Shown here piece after piece: positions 34,040 through 42,802 of a DNA stretch of 64,000 nt. Every line of letters begins with the position of its first letter. Within the stretch, counting starts at the first letter, position 1. The position numbers and the translations under genes were made by a program. Where the stretch lies: the NCBI GenBank assembly GCA_046155605.1, contig JBJXFQ010000075.1, positions 21,208-85,207 on the forward strand, given 5' to 3'. The DNA is from JAEUIZ01 sp046155605 (GTDB lineage Bacteria; Planctomycetota; Phycisphaerae; Phycisphaerales; UBA1924). The notes below the pieces were generated by a model, which saw only the letters and a program-made list of their open reading frames with translations, was not told the origin of the DNA and ran no database searches.

Positions 34040-34738
34040 TCAGGAGCATCCCGCCGCGAACTGGTTGCTGAAGCACACGAAGTCGTTGACGTTGAGAACG
34101 GGCGGCACGGCCGAGCAGTCGCAGTTGGCCGAGACGTCGCCGGTCGAGAACTTGTTGAGGAAACAAATGAAGTCGTTGACGTTCAGGACCGGCGGCGAGG
34201 TGCTGTTGTCGCAGTTGGTCGGGCAGAGCGGCACGCGCGTGATCACCGCCGAGCCCGTCGTGATGCGAAGGCTACCCACGAGCGAAGAGGGCGTCAGCAC
34301 GACGTTGGTGAGGCTGAACGTGGCGAAGTTGCTCGCGTCGATGCCGGTGGTCAGGTTGGCGGCGAAGTTGATCGTGATGCCGAGCAAGACCTGTGAGCCG
34401 GAGAGGGGCTGATCGGAGAGCGAGACGGGGTGAGTGCCGGGGCAGTTATCGGCCGTGCCGTTGAGAAACGCCGACGACCCCGGCTGGAGGGTCTCAAAGA
34501 TCTGCGCGAGCGGCGTGGGGTTGGGGAAGAGCGTGCCGAGGATAAACCCGCTGCCGACGGCGCTCCCGCTGATCGCGTAGGTATAGCGGAAGGAGGGCGA
34601 GATGGTGCTCGGGGCACTGGAGCGCGTCTGGGCGAGGCCGTTCTGCAGCCGGACGTCGGTGAGATTGATGGTGACGGATTGCTGGGCGAGCGTGGCCGCG
34701 GGCAGGCCGAGCAGCGCGAGAACGAGTGCGTGGCGCAT
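34040..34738 (-). CDS. Secreted beta-rich protein with GC-type dockerin
   Basis: 232 aa. Signal peptide (MRHALVLALLGLPAATLAQ), then a Ser/Thr-rich domain with ITINFAANLTTGIDASNFATFSLTN-type beta strands; no enzyme motif. The last 60 residues are two dockerin units, NCDNSTSPPVLNVNDFICFLN and NCDCSAVPPVLNVNDFVCF, ending AAGCS. Binding partner and role unknown; the tag predicts anchoring on the cell envelope. Independent gene between the efflux operon and clpC. Confidence 0.78.
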   Translation of the reverse strand: MRHALVLALLGLPAATLAQQSVTINLTDVRLQNGLAQTRSSAPSTISPSFRYTYAISGSAVGSGFILGTLFPNPTPLAQIFETLQPGSSAFLNGTADNCPGTHPVSLSDQPLSGSQVLLGITINFAANLTTGIDASNFATFSLTNVVLTPSSLVGSLRITTGSAVITRVPLCPTNCDNSTSPPVLNVNDFICFLNKFSTGDVSANCDCSAVPPVLNVNDFVCFSNQFAAGCS

Positions 34739-34827
34739 GGGTGCTCCTTCGCCCTGAGCATACCAAGCGGTGCAAGCGGTGCAAGGCCCTTTCGGGCTTT
34801 CAAGACTTGAAATCGGGCCACGAAAGA

Positions 34828-34855
34828 CACCGACCGCTCTGGGCAGCGGTCGGTG
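34828..34855 (-). terminator. Hairpin terminator behind clpC
   Basis: CACCGACCGCT, 6-base loop, AGCGGTCGGTG: a perfect 11-bp stem starting 28 bp after the clpC stop on the minus strand. The T-run behind it on that strand is short (TCTTT), so termination may be partly Rho-dependent. On the plus strand TCTTTTT follows a little later. Confidence 0.6.
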
Positions 34856-34882
34856 GCACGGTTCGTCTTTTTGTCGCTGCCG

Positions 34883-37435
34883 TTAGGTGCTCTGTGCGCC
34901 GGCCGTCACCGGCCCGTCCTTCTTGGGCGTTTCGGAGCCCGCGAAGTAGAGGTGATCCTGCGGCTTGCCGTCGTCGTCGTTCTTGCGGGTCACGACGATT
35001 CGGCCCTTGCCCGCCGCTTCACCCGAGAGCAGCATCTCTGACAGCGGGTCTTCGATGTACTGCCCGATGGCGCGACGCAGCGGCCTGGCACCGAAGTCCG
35101 GGTTGTAGCCCTTCTCGATCAGGAAGTCCTTGGCCACCTGGTCGAGTTCGAGGTGAACGCCCTGCTGTCGGAGCCGCTTGGCGACCTTCCCGACCTCGTA
35201 CTCGATGATCTGGACGAGGTCGTCCTTGGTCAGCGGGTGGAAGACGATGACGTCGTCGAGTCGGTTGAGGAACTCGGGCCGGAAGAAGCGCTCGACTTCC
35301 TTCATCAGTGACGATTTGAGGCTGTCGTAGTCGGCGTTCTGGCTCCGCTGGCGGAAGCCGAACGAGCCGCCTCCCTTGATCGTGTCGGCCCCGAGGTTCG
35401 AGGTCATGACCATGATCGTGTTGCGGAAATCGACGTTGCGGCCGAAGGAGTCGGTGAGCCGCCCCTCTTCCATGATCTGGAGGAGCATGTTAAAGACGTC
35501 CGGGTGGGCCTTCTCGACCTCGTCGAGGAGGATCACCGCGTATGGCCGGCGGCGGATGCGCTCCGTCAACTGTCCGCCCTCTTCGTAGCCGACGTAGCCC
35601 GGGGGCGCGCCGACCAGGCGGCTGACGTTGTGCTTCTCCATGTACTCGCTCATGTCGAGGTGCAGGAGCGCCTCCTCGTCCCCGAACATGAACTCGGCAA
35701 GCGCCTTGGCGAGCAGCGTCTTGCCCACGCCCGTCGGCCCGAGGAAGACGAACGAGCCCATCGGACGCTTCGGATCCTTCAGCCCCGCCCTCGCGCGGCG
35801 GATGCTCTTGGCGATCGCCTTGATCGCCTCGTCCTGGCTGATGACCTTCTTGTGCAGTTCCTTCTCGAGGTCCAGGAGCCGCTGGGCCTCCTGCTTCTCG
35901 AGACGCTGGAGCGGGACGCCCGTCATCTTGCTGACGACCTCGGCGACCACTTCCTCATCGACCACGCCGTCCACTTCCTTGGCGCGGTCCTTCCACTGCC
36001 GCTGGATCTCTTCCTTCTTCTTCTTCGCCTGCTCGCACTTGTCGCGGAGTTCGGCGGCTCGCTCGTAGTCCGCGGCCTTGACGGCCTCGTCCTTCTCGAT
36101 CGCCAGTTTCTCGATCTGCGCCTCGAGGTCCGCCAAATCCGGCGGCTTGCTCATGCTCTTGATCCGCACCCGCGCCCCGGCCTCGTCGATCACGTCGATT
36201 GACTTGTCCGGCTGCACGCGCCCGGTGATGTAGCGACCCGAGAGTTCGACCGCCGCCTTGACCGCCTCGTCGGTGATCCGGACACGGTGGTGGCTCTCGT
36301 AGCGATCGCGCAGGCCTTTGAGGATCTCGATCGTCTGGTCGTTGCTGGGCGGATCGACGGTGATGGATTGGAAGCGGCGGGCGAGCGCCGCGTCCTTCTC
36401 GATGTACTTGCGATACTCGTCAAAGGTCGTCGCGCCGATGCACTGGATCTCACCTCGCGCCAGCGCGGGTTTGAGCACGTTCGAGGCGTCGATGGCGCCC
36501 TCGGCCCCGCCGGCACCGACCAGCGTGTGCAGTTCGTCGATGAAGAGCACGACGGTTTTGGCGCGCCGCACCTCGTTCATCACGGCCTTGATGCGCTCCT
36601 CGAACTGCCCGCGGTATTTCGTCCCGGCGACCATCATCGCCAGGTCGAGAACCACGATCCGCTTGTCGTGCAGAATCTCGGGGACCTCGTTGGCGATGAT
36701 GCGCTGCGCGAGGCCCTCGACAATGGCTGTCTTGCCCACGCCCGCCTCGCCCAGCAGGACGGGGTTGTTCTTGGTGCGTCGGCAGAGCACCTGCACGAGG
36801 CGCTCGATCTCGGTCTCTCGCCCGATCACCGGGTCGAGGGTGCCTTCCTTGGCGAGTTCGGTCAGGTCGCGTCCGAAACTGTCGAGGGCCGGGGTCTTGG
36901 ACTTCCCGCCCTTGGCGCGGGCTTCGCCGCCCGGGGCCGCGCCGGCACCTGCCGCCGATCCGCCGCCGCCGGCGCTCTCGGCCTCGCCGCCCTCGGCACC
37001 CGCGCCGAGGAGATTCAGGACTTCCTCGCGAACCTCTTCGAGTTTGAGGCCGAGGTTGCGCAAGACTTGCGCGGCCACCCCGTCATGCTCGCGGAGCAGG
37101 CCGAGCAGAAGGTGCTCGGTGCCGACGTAGTTGTGGTTGAGGTTTCGGGCCTCCTCGATGGCGTACTCGATCACCTTCTTGGCGCGAGGCGTCTGGGGCA
37201 GTTTCCCCATCGTCACCATCTCCGGCCCGGCCTTGACGAGTTTTTCGACCTCGAGCCGAACCTTGCGGAGATCGACTTCGAGGTTTTTGAGCACGTTGGC
37301 CCCGACGCCGGAGCCTTCTTTGACGAGCCCGAGCAGGATGTGCTCGGTCCCGATGTATTCATGGTTGAAGCGCTGGGCTTCCTGGTTTGCCAGGGCCATG
37401 ACCTTGCGGGCGCGGTCTGTGAATCGCTCAAACAT
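34883..37435 (-). CDS. clpC: ATP-dependent Clp protease ATP-binding subunit ClpC
   Basis: 850 aa. Order: Clp_N repeats (MFERFTDRARKVMALANQEA and HEYIGTEHILLGLV, then HNYVGTEHLLLGLL) to about 145, a Gly/Ala-rich linker, AAA1 with GEAGVGKTAI and VLFIDELHTLVGAGGAEG, the UVR-type middle helix AADYERAAELRDK, AAA2 with GPTGVGKTLLAKAL and VILLDEVEKAHPDV, and a C-terminal D2 domain. It unfolds proteins for ClpP and controls stress regulators. The middle domain classes it as ClpC, not ClpA or ClpB. RBS GGGAGG is at 37443-37448. Long leader upstream; no McsA/McsB genes adjoin. Confidence 0.95.
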   Translation of the reverse strand: MFERFTDRARKVMALANQEAQRFNHEYIGTEHILLGLVKEGSGVGANVLKNLEVDLRKVRLEVEKLVKAGPEMVTMGKLPQTPRAKKVIEYAIEEARNLNHNYVGTEHLLLGLLREHDGVAAQVLRNLGLKLEEVREEVLNLLGAGAEGGEAESAGGGGSAAGAGAAPGGEARAKGGKSKTPALDSFGRDLTELAKEGTLDPVIGRETEIERLVQVLCRRTKNNPVLLGEAGVGKTAIVEGLAQRIIANEVPEILHDKRIVVLDLAMMVAGTKYRGQFEERIKAVMNEVRRAKTVVLFIDELHTLVGAGGAEGAIDASNVLKPALARGEIQCIGATTFDEYRKYIEKDAALARRFQSITVDPPSNDQTIEILKGLRDRYESHHRVRITDEAVKAAVELSGRYITGRVQPDKSIDVIDEAGARVRIKSMSKPPDLADLEAQIEKLAIEKDEAVKAADYERAAELRDKCEQAKKKKEEIQRQWKDRAKEVDGVVDEEVVAEVVSKMTGVPLQRLEKQEAQRLLDLEKELHKKVISQDEAIKAIAKSIRRARAGLKDPKRPMGSFVFLGPTGVGKTLLAKALAEFMFGDEEALLHLDMSEYMEKHNVSRLVGAPPGYVGYEEGGQLTERIRRRPYAVILLDEVEKAHPDVFNMLLQIMEEGRLTDSFGRNVDFRNTIMVMTSNLGADTIKGGGSFGFRQRSQNADYDSLKSSLMKEVERFFRPEFLNRLDDVIVFHPLTKDDLVQIIEYEVGKVAKRLRQQGVHLELDQVAKDFLIEKGYNPDFGARPLRRAIGQYIEDPLSEMLLSGEAAGKGRIVVTRKNDDDGKPQDHLYFAGSETPKKDGPVTAGAQST

Positions 37436-37731
37436 CTGCGGCCTCCCGGGTCGGGACAGTCCCGGCCCCGTTTATCGGTTCGTCAGAGCACCCGCGTGCG
37501 GATGCTTAAACCAAACGCCCATCAAACAATCCACGGCAATGCTACACGCGGAGGATTAAATGGGTTCGTTGGTCTTTGGGCTGCACGTGGCGTGCCACGA
37601 GGACTCCGGGCGATGCGGCGCGTGGCGGAGGCCCGGCCGGCGTTTCCAGGAGAGAGGCCGCGAAAGCCTGCCAAATCGGCGGTCGGGGGTGCGGGCGATA
37701 GACGGGCGAGACAAGGCACCGGCGCAATGGC
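37436..37731. other. clpC leader region, 296 bases without a gene
   Basis: Holds the clpC ribosome site GGGAGG (37443-37448) and just upstream an 11-base palindrome GGGACAGTCCC (37453-37463) inside the likely 5' leader, a possible operator or small hairpin. No CtsR-type heptamer repeat or CIRCE element is visible, and no convincing -35/-10 pair. Nothing else recognised. Confidence 0.4.
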
Positions 37732-38532
37732 TCAAATCCACCCGGCGATCAGGGCCGCGGCCAGCACGAGCAGCGCGGTGCCGATGAAGCGTCGGAGCGC
37801 GGGGAGCGTGATGCTCTTGATGAGCCGCGAGCCGGCGAAGGTGCCGACGAACGCGGCGAGGGTTGCGGCGATGACCAGCCCGATGCCGCCGCCTTGTCGG
37901 AGGGTGTGGAGTTCGGCGGCTCCGATGGCGATTCCATAGACAAGGAGGCGCGAGACATCGACGATGACCGCGCCGACGACGCGGGTGCCGATGAGGGCTT
38001 CTTTCGTGAGCCCGGCGCGGAGGAGGAAGGCGGAGCGGAGCGCGCCCTGGTGGCCCGAGAGCCCGCCGAAGAAGCCGGAGACGAGCCCGCCGATCCAGAG
38101 CAGGCGGCGGCTGAAGGCGACGCGCTCGAACCCGGGCCAGAGTTCGAGGACGGCGAAGGCGGCGATGACGACGCCGACGACGAGCTTGATGGCGGTGACC
38201 TCGGCCGTGCGCCCCGCGATGGGATAGGTCGCGATCGGCTCGATGTGGGCGACGGCTTCGAGGGCGATGGCGCCGAGGATCGCGCCGACGGAGGCGGGGA
38301 TGCCATAGGCGAGCACGGTGGGCCAATGGGCGTGCCGGCCGACGAGGGCGAGCTTGAAGAGGCTGTTGGCGAGGTGTACGACGGCGGTGGCGGCAACGGC
38401 GACGGGGAGCGGAAAGAAGGCGGCGAAGGCGGGCATGAGGAGGGTGCCGAGGCCGAAGCCGCTGAAGAAGGTGAGGCCGGCGACGACGAGGGCGACGGAG
38501 CAGACGAGGAGGCAGGACGCCACTTCTGTCAT
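37732..38532 (-). CDS. TSUP (TauE/SafE) family transporter
   Basis: 266 aa from the ATG at 38532, which overlaps the stop of the PemK-like gene (ATGA). About eight hydrophobic segments in two similar halves: LLVCSVALVVAGLTFFSGFGLGTLLMPAF in the first and LLWIGGLVSGFFGGLSGHQGALRSAFLL in the second, each with the Gly-rich loop of the TSUP family. These permeases move sulfite, sulfoacetate, taurine or other organosulfur anions. The coupling to a toxin-like gene is odd and may be incidental. The longer frame to 38676 lies inside that gene. Confidence 0.82.
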   Translation of the reverse strand: MTEVASCLLVCSVALVVAGLTFFSGFGLGTLLMPAFAAFFPLPVAVAATAVVHLANSLFKLALVGRHAHWPTVLAYGIPASVGAILGAIALEAVAHIEPIATYPIAGRTAEVTAIKLVVGVVIAAFAVLELWPGFERVAFSRRLLWIGGLVSGFFGGLSGHQGALRSAFLLRAGLTKEALIGTRVVGAVIVDVSRLLVYGIAIGAAELHTLRQGGGIGLVIAATLAAFVGTFAGSRLIKSITLPALRRFIGTALLVLAAALIAGWI

Positions 38533-38894
38533 GGCGATTCGCCAGAAGGTAGATCGAAGAACCGATCTATCACGGCGTCGAGAAGTTTGGCGATGAGCGG
38601 CGCACCAAGCCTTCCCGCCGCCGGACCTACCGCCGAACGCGGAACTTCCGCAACCCAACGCGGAAGGATCACGCAAGGCGTCGGCAGGCCGACTGGTGCA
38701 TGGATCGCATCGTGATCTCGATGCATGTCGCGGTCGTTGTCGGTCGTCGTTCCAACGAACACGAGAAGCCCGTCGGGCGAGTCCGGAATCGCGTCGCCCA
38801 AGTCGAGAAAGACCGCGGGCCGGCGCTTCGGTTCACCGCCGTCGAGCGGCGGGAAGGCGTCGATCCAGTATGCATCGCCGGTGCGAAGCCTCAT
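38529..38894 (-). CDS. PemK/MazF-like toxin candidate
   Basis: 121 aa. RTGDAYWIDAFPPLDGGE with KRRPAVFLDLGD has the MazF/PemK start (GDIWxVDLPP..GRRPAVVL), and GLPTPCVILPRWVAEVP, then AGRLGAPLIAKLLDAVI matches the second half (SVVx..w..vp...L.G.L). MazF-fold proteins are usually mRNA interferases, here unproven and the typical Arg and Thr/Ser active-site pattern is only partly seen (GTTTDND). It starts 12 bp after the Panacea-domain gene and its stop overlaps the TSUP gene. Together with the neighbour it looks like the toxin half of a toxin-antitoxin module. A GTG at 38897 is an alternative start. Confidence 0.55.
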   Translation of the reverse strand: MRLRTGDAYWIDAFPPLDGGEPKRRPAVFLDLGDAIPDSPDGLLVFVGTTTDNDRDMHRDHDAIHAPVGLPTPCVILPRWVAEVPRSAVGPAAGRLGAPLIAKLLDAVIDRFFDLPSGESP

Positions 38895-38906
38895 CACGCG
38901 GGCAGT

Positions 38907-39494
38907 CTACTGGTTTCCGGACGCTCCGTCGGTCGCGGCTGTCGGACCCCGCCACGACCTCTCCTTCGCTGCGGCCCGGATGGCACCGGCGTGCGCGCGG
39001 ACTCGCGCCTGGGCTCGGGCCAACTGTCCCGCGAACTCATCCGCGATGTCGGCGAGCGGGATCGGCGCGTCGCTCTGGGCCGAGGGCGGGAGCCCCGCGC
39101 GCGATTTGGTCCAGGGCATCTCGTCGTGAGTCATGTCAGAGAGTTTGAACGCCGAGTAATCCTTGTATCGGCTCCACACGCTCTCAACGACCGCACGGGT
39201 TGGAGCGACTAACTCGGGCGGCGTCTGCGGCGCGGACAGGATCGGGCCCTTGCCGAGCGATCTGAACTCTCGATAGACCGCCACGACCACCGGGCCGTCG
39301 CGCCACGCTTGAATTTCGTCATCGAACGCCGGCGTTTGGGCCTCAACCAGGTGCCAACCCTGGACGTAATACAACAGTTTCTGGAGTTTGAGCGGCGTAA
39401 GGTAGTCCGGGTCGTCGGGCCGCTCCCGGGCCACACGCCACAGCAGATAGCGTGCGATCTCGAGTGCGGTGTGTGCGGCTTTCATGGCGACCAT
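38907..39494 (-). CDS. Panacea-domain (DUF4065, SocA-like) antitoxin
   Basis: 195 aa. The N-terminal domain has the Panacea pattern: helix, LTPLKLQKLLYYVQGWHL at residues 33-50, FDDEIQAWRDGPVV at 57-70, then VYREFRSLGKGPI. Panacea domains serve as antitoxins to many unrelated toxins and as protease adaptors (SocA/SocB). The C-terminal part is Ala/Arg-rich. It precedes a PemK/MazF-like gene by 12 bp, antitoxin first, the usual order. ATG 39494 is the clear start. The C-terminal third (after residue 130) probably binds the toxin or a protease. Confidence 0.85.
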   Translation of the reverse strand: MVAMKAAHTALEIARYLLWRVARERPDDPDYLTPLKLQKLLYYVQGWHLVEAQTPAFDDEIQAWRDGPVVVAVYREFRSLGKGPILSAPQTPPELVAPTRAVVESVWSRYKDYSAFKLSDMTHDEMPWTKSRAGLPPSAQSDAPIPLADIADEFAGQLARAQARVRAHAGAIRAAAKERSWRGPTAATDGASGNQ

Positions 39495-39557
39495 GCTGAC
39501 ATGAGGGTAGCGCCCCGGCCATCGGGTGCTCCAGTTCCTATCGGCTCGAAGCGACTC

Positions 39558-40727
39558 CTACACCGGGACGCGCGGGCTCCGGTCCAGCTGGCTCACCACC
39601 ACGCGTGCATCGGGCAGCGTGGCAGACAGCCGTCGCGCCAGCCGCGGCAGGTAGCCACGCTCCGTGTTCGTGTGGCCCGCGAGGATCACGCTCGTGCCCG
39701 CGTTCAGCGCGTCGAGCAGTTCGTGATGTTTCATCTCGCCGGTGACGAAGACCTCGCACCCGTCAGCGCGGGCGGCGGCCGCCATTGAGGCGCCCGAGCC
39801 GGGCACCACGCCGATGGTCGTGACTGGCAGGTCGGACTCGCCCGCCCCTCCTGCGCGGGCCACGTTGACGACCGGGATGGAGAGGAACGCCTTGAGACGC
39901 TCCGCGAGCGTCGAGAGCGTCGCGGGCTGATCGAGGACCAGCCGTCGGCCTGGGCCTTTGCTCCGCTCGGGTCGGCCCAGCAACTCGTAGACATCGACCG
40001 CGGGCTCCTCATATGGGTGGAACCGCCGCAGCGTTTCGAGCGCGAGCGGCAAAGCGGCCTTGGAGCAGACCATCTCGAGCCGCAACTCCGGCGTGCGCTC
40101 CAGCCGGCCTGCCTGGCCAACCGTCGGTGTCGTGCCATCGCTTCCGAAAAACGTGCCGGTGCCGGGCGTGGCAAAGGAGCAGACCTGGTAGCCCCCGATG
40201 ATCCCCGCGCCGGCGGTGGCGAGCGCACTGCGCAACTCGTCGGCCGCGCTCTCCGGCACAAACGTCACGATCTTGACCTCTTGCGTTTGATCGCGGGCGA
40301 CATGCGGCATGAGCGCCCGGCAATCGCCGGCGATCTTGCCCTCGTCCCCCCCTCCCGATGCCGCGCCCCCGGAGAGCCCCTCGCAGAGCCAGTCCGTGAC
40401 GCCGCCGGCGGTCGCGTCGAGCGCGGTGTGCGGGGAATAGATCGCGATGCCGGCCTCGATGGCTCCGAGCAGCACGCGGCCTCGGGGGGTGGCAGAGGTG
40501 ATGCGCTTGATCGGCTCCCAGAGGGGCGGGTGATAGGCCACGATCGCCGACGCCCGCGCGCGGACGGCTTCGGCCAGCACACACTCGGTCAGGTCAATGG
40601 TGAGGAGGATGGGTCCGGCAACGCGGCGATCGGCCGAGCCGACGAGCAGTCCCACGTTGTCCCACGGCTCCGCGAGATGCAGCGGAGCGATGGATTCCAT
40701 GGCGCGGACGAGGTCGCTGACGAGCAT
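39558..40727 (-). CDS. Nif3-like dinuclear metal-centre protein
   Basis: 389 aa. N-terminal half: LHLAEPWDNVGLLVG, AIVAYHPPLW with the metal His, and YSPHTALDATAGG; C-terminal half: VFVTGEMKHHELLDAL and ILAGHTNTERGYLPRL. His and Glu residues of these motifs bind two metals in the hexameric NIF3/YbgI family. A PII-like insert in the middle (residues about 130-240, FVPESAADELRSALA...PYEEPAVDVYEL) is the CutA-like domain found in YqfO-type members. Function poorly known; proposed GTP cyclohydrolase I type 2 activity is not certain. ATG 40727 is preceded by GGGGAG. Confidence 0.87.
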   Translation of the reverse strand: MLVSDLVRAMESIAPLHLAEPWDNVGLLVGSADRRVAGPILLTIDLTECVLAEAVRARASAIVAYHPPLWEPIKRITSATPRGRVLLGAIEAGIAIYSPHTALDATAGGVTDWLCEGLSGGAASGGGDEGKIAGDCRALMPHVARDQTQEVKIVTFVPESAADELRSALATAGAGIIGGYQVCSFATPGTGTFFGSDGTTPTVGQAGRLERTPELRLEMVCSKAALPLALETLRRFHPYEEPAVDVYELLGRPERSKGPGRRLVLDQPATLSTLAERLKAFLSIPVVNVARAGGAGESDLPVTTIGVVPGSGASMAAAARADGCEVFVTGEMKHHELLDALNAGTSVILAGHTNTERGYLPRLARRLSATLPDARVVVSQLDRSPRVPV

Positions 40728-40768
40728 GGTGTCTCCCCGTGGTCGCATCATAGGTTGTAGGATCGTCG

Positions 40769-41674
40769 ATGCGTCTGACCGCTCACGCGAAGGTCAATCT
40801 CACGCTGGCGGTTGGTCCGCCGATCGCCGCGGGCGAGCCGAATGCGGGGTATCACCCGATCGCGTCGCTCATGCACGCGATTGATCTGGCGGACACGGTC
40901 GAGGTCGAACGTGGCGAGGGGTTTGCGGTCGAATGGTCGCCCGATGCGCCGCTGCGCTCGCCGATCGATTGGCCGCGCGAGCGAGACCTCGCGTTTCGCG
41001 CGCATCGGGCGCTGGAGGCGCATGTGGGCAGGATGCTCCCGACGCGGATTCGCATCGTCAAGCGCATCCCGGTCGGCGGGGGGCTGGGCGGGGGCTCGTC
41101 CGATGCCGCGGCCGCGCTGCGGGGCATCAATGGGCTCTTTGACCTGCGACTCGACCACGCCGCGCTCGCGACGGTGGGTCGCACGCTCGGGAGCGATGTG
41201 CCGTTCTTTCTCGATCCGCCGCCGTCGCCCTCGGCTCCACCTTCCGCGCAGCCCCCGCGTCCGGCGATGGTCACGGGCGTCGCGGATTCGTTCGCACGTC
41301 TGCCGCGCCGCGACGGCTGGCTGGTGCTCGCGCTTCCGCGCTTCGGCTGTCCGACACGCGAGGTGTATCAGGCCTTCGATTCGCTCGTGCGCGGCCCGTT
41401 GCGTTCGGACGAGGCCGCCGCGGTCGCCGGCAACTCGGCGTGGCCGCCCACGCGACTTTTCAACGACCTGCTGCCCGCCGCGGAGTTGATTCGGCCCGAA
41501 CTCGGCGTGCTTCGCCACGGGCTGGATGCCGCCTTGCGGCAGGCCTGGCACCTGAGCGGGAGCGGGAGCACGCTGTTCCTGCCCGTGGTGACCTCTGCCG
41601 CGGCTCACACGATCGCCTCGAAGATGGGCCGTGATCTGCCCGATGCAGTCTATGTCCCCGCGCGGCTGGCATGA
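40769..41674 (+). CDS. ispE: 4-diphosphocytidyl-2-C-methyl-D-erythritol kinase
   Basis: 301 aa, MEP-pathway enzyme that phosphorylates the 2-OH of CDP-ME. RLTAHAKVNLTLAV and the GHMP ATP loop PVGGGLGGGSSDAAAAL are diagnostic, as is GSDVPFFLD and the C-terminal LSGSGSTLF loop. A Pro/Ser-rich stretch of about 18 residues (SPSAPPSAQPPRP) is inserted after FFLDPP, where relatives have a short loop. Starts 41 bp from the divergent Nif3-like gene and may share a control region. No other mep gene is in the window. Confidence 0.93.
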   Translation: MRLTAHAKVNLTLAVGPPIAAGEPNAGYHPIASLMHAIDLADTVEVERGEGFAVEWSPDAPLRSPIDWPRERDLAFRAHRALEAHVGRMLPTRIRIVKRIPVGGGLGGGSSDAAAALRGINGLFDLRLDHAALATVGRTLGSDVPFFLDPPPSPSAPPSAQPPRPAMVTGVADSFARLPRRDGWLVLALPRFGCPTREVYQAFDSLVRGPLRSDEAAAVAGNSAWPPTRLFNDLLPAAELIRPELGVLRHGLDAALRQAWHLSGSGSTLFLPVVTSAAAHTIASKMGRDLPDAVYVPARLA

Positions 41675-41762
41675 CCCGCCCGAATAACTCGGGCCAGACC
41701 TCGTACACTCGCAGCCTCTGCTCATTCATCCGCGCTCGCGCGGCTTTCGAGAAGGACTCGCG

Positions 41763-42722
41763 ATGCCTCAGAACAAGCCCGTCGTCGGGATCGACCTCGG
41801 CGGCACCAACATGCAGATCGCCATCGTCAGCCCCGAGCGCGCGATCATGGGCCGATCCAAGCGCAAGACCAAGCCCGACGACGGCCGCGATGCCGTGATC
41901 GCGCGGATCGCCGAGGGCGTGCAGGAGGCCTGCGACGACGCGAAGGTGCCCATCGGCGAGATCGCGGGACTGGGGATCGGTGCCCCGGGCGCGATCGAGC
42001 CCGCCCAGGGTGTCGTGCTCGAGGCGGTCAATCTGCGCTGGACCGACGTCCCGCTGGCTGACATCTTGCGCAAGCGGCTCAACATGCCGGCGTTCGTCGA
42101 TAACGACGTGAACGTCGCGGTCTATGCCGAGAACGTGATGGGCGCGGGCGAGCAATCGCGCGATCTGCTGGGCGTCTGGATCGGCACGGGCATCGGGGGC
42201 GGGCTGATCCTGAATGGCGCGCTCTATTACGGCGCGTTCTTCTCCGCCGGCGAGATCGGGCACACCATTTTGTTCCCCGGCGTGCCGCTGGGCTCGCGCT
42301 CGCTCGAGCACAACTGCTCGCGCACCGCGGTTGTCGATCGCATCGTGCGGCTTCTCAGATCGAATCGCAAGTCGGTGATCCCGTCGCTCGTTGATGGCGA
42401 CCTCGACCAGGTGAAATCCAAGACCGTCGCCAAGGCCTATCAGATGGGCGACGAACTAACCATGCAGGTTGTCGATCACGTCGCGGACCTGCTGGGGATC
42501 GCGATCGCCAACGCCGTCACGCTGCTCTCGCTGCCGCGGGTGGTGCTGGGCGGCGGGCTGACCGAGGCGATGGGCGAGCCGCTCGTCGAGCGAGTGAAGA
42601 AATCGGCCCGAGCGAACGTCTTTCCCGACAAGTGCCGACAGGTCAAGATCGTGGCGACGCGGCTCCTAGACGATGCCGGGGCACTGGGCGCGGCCCTGAT
42701 CGCGCAGGACCGGTTGGGGTAG
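41763..42722 (+). CDS. ROK-family sugar kinase (glucokinase-like)
   Basis: 319 aa. GIDLGGTNMQIAIV is the phosphate-1 loop, GLGIGAPGAI and FVDNDVNVAVYAE carry the substrate Asn-Asp pair, GTGIGGGLIL is the second nucleotide loop, and GEIGHTILF holds the His of the ROK signature. However, the expected CxCGxxGCxE zinc site after it is replaced by PLGSRSLEHNCSRTAVV, so no zinc can bind as in typical ROK kinases. Such zinc-free members exist. It probably phosphorylates glucose or a related hexose in the cytoplasm. Stands 88 bp after ispE in the same direction. Confidence 0.82.
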   Translation: MPQNKPVVGIDLGGTNMQIAIVSPERAIMGRSKRKTKPDDGRDAVIARIAEGVQEACDDAKVPIGEIAGLGIGAPGAIEPAQGVVLEAVNLRWTDVPLADILRKRLNMPAFVDNDVNVAVYAENVMGAGEQSRDLLGVWIGTGIGGGLILNGALYYGAFFSAGEIGHTILFPGVPLGSRSLEHNCSRTAVVDRIVRLLRSNRKSVIPSLVDGDLDQVKSKTVAKAYQMGDELTMQVVDHVADLLGIAIANAVTLLSLPRVVLGGGLTEAMGEPLVERVKKSARANVFPDKCRQVKIVATRLLDDAGALGAALIAQDRLG

Positions 42723-42802
42723 CGAACGCTCGCGGCAACGAGGCATTTTCTGGGACGAATGTCTTCATCGTGTTCGCCGCCAACCATGTGGTATAGTTGT
42801 CC

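Noticed and set aside
41755..41763. ROK protein as a transcription repressor
   Set aside because: No N-terminal helix-turn-helix; the protein starts with the nucleotide loop of the kinase form.
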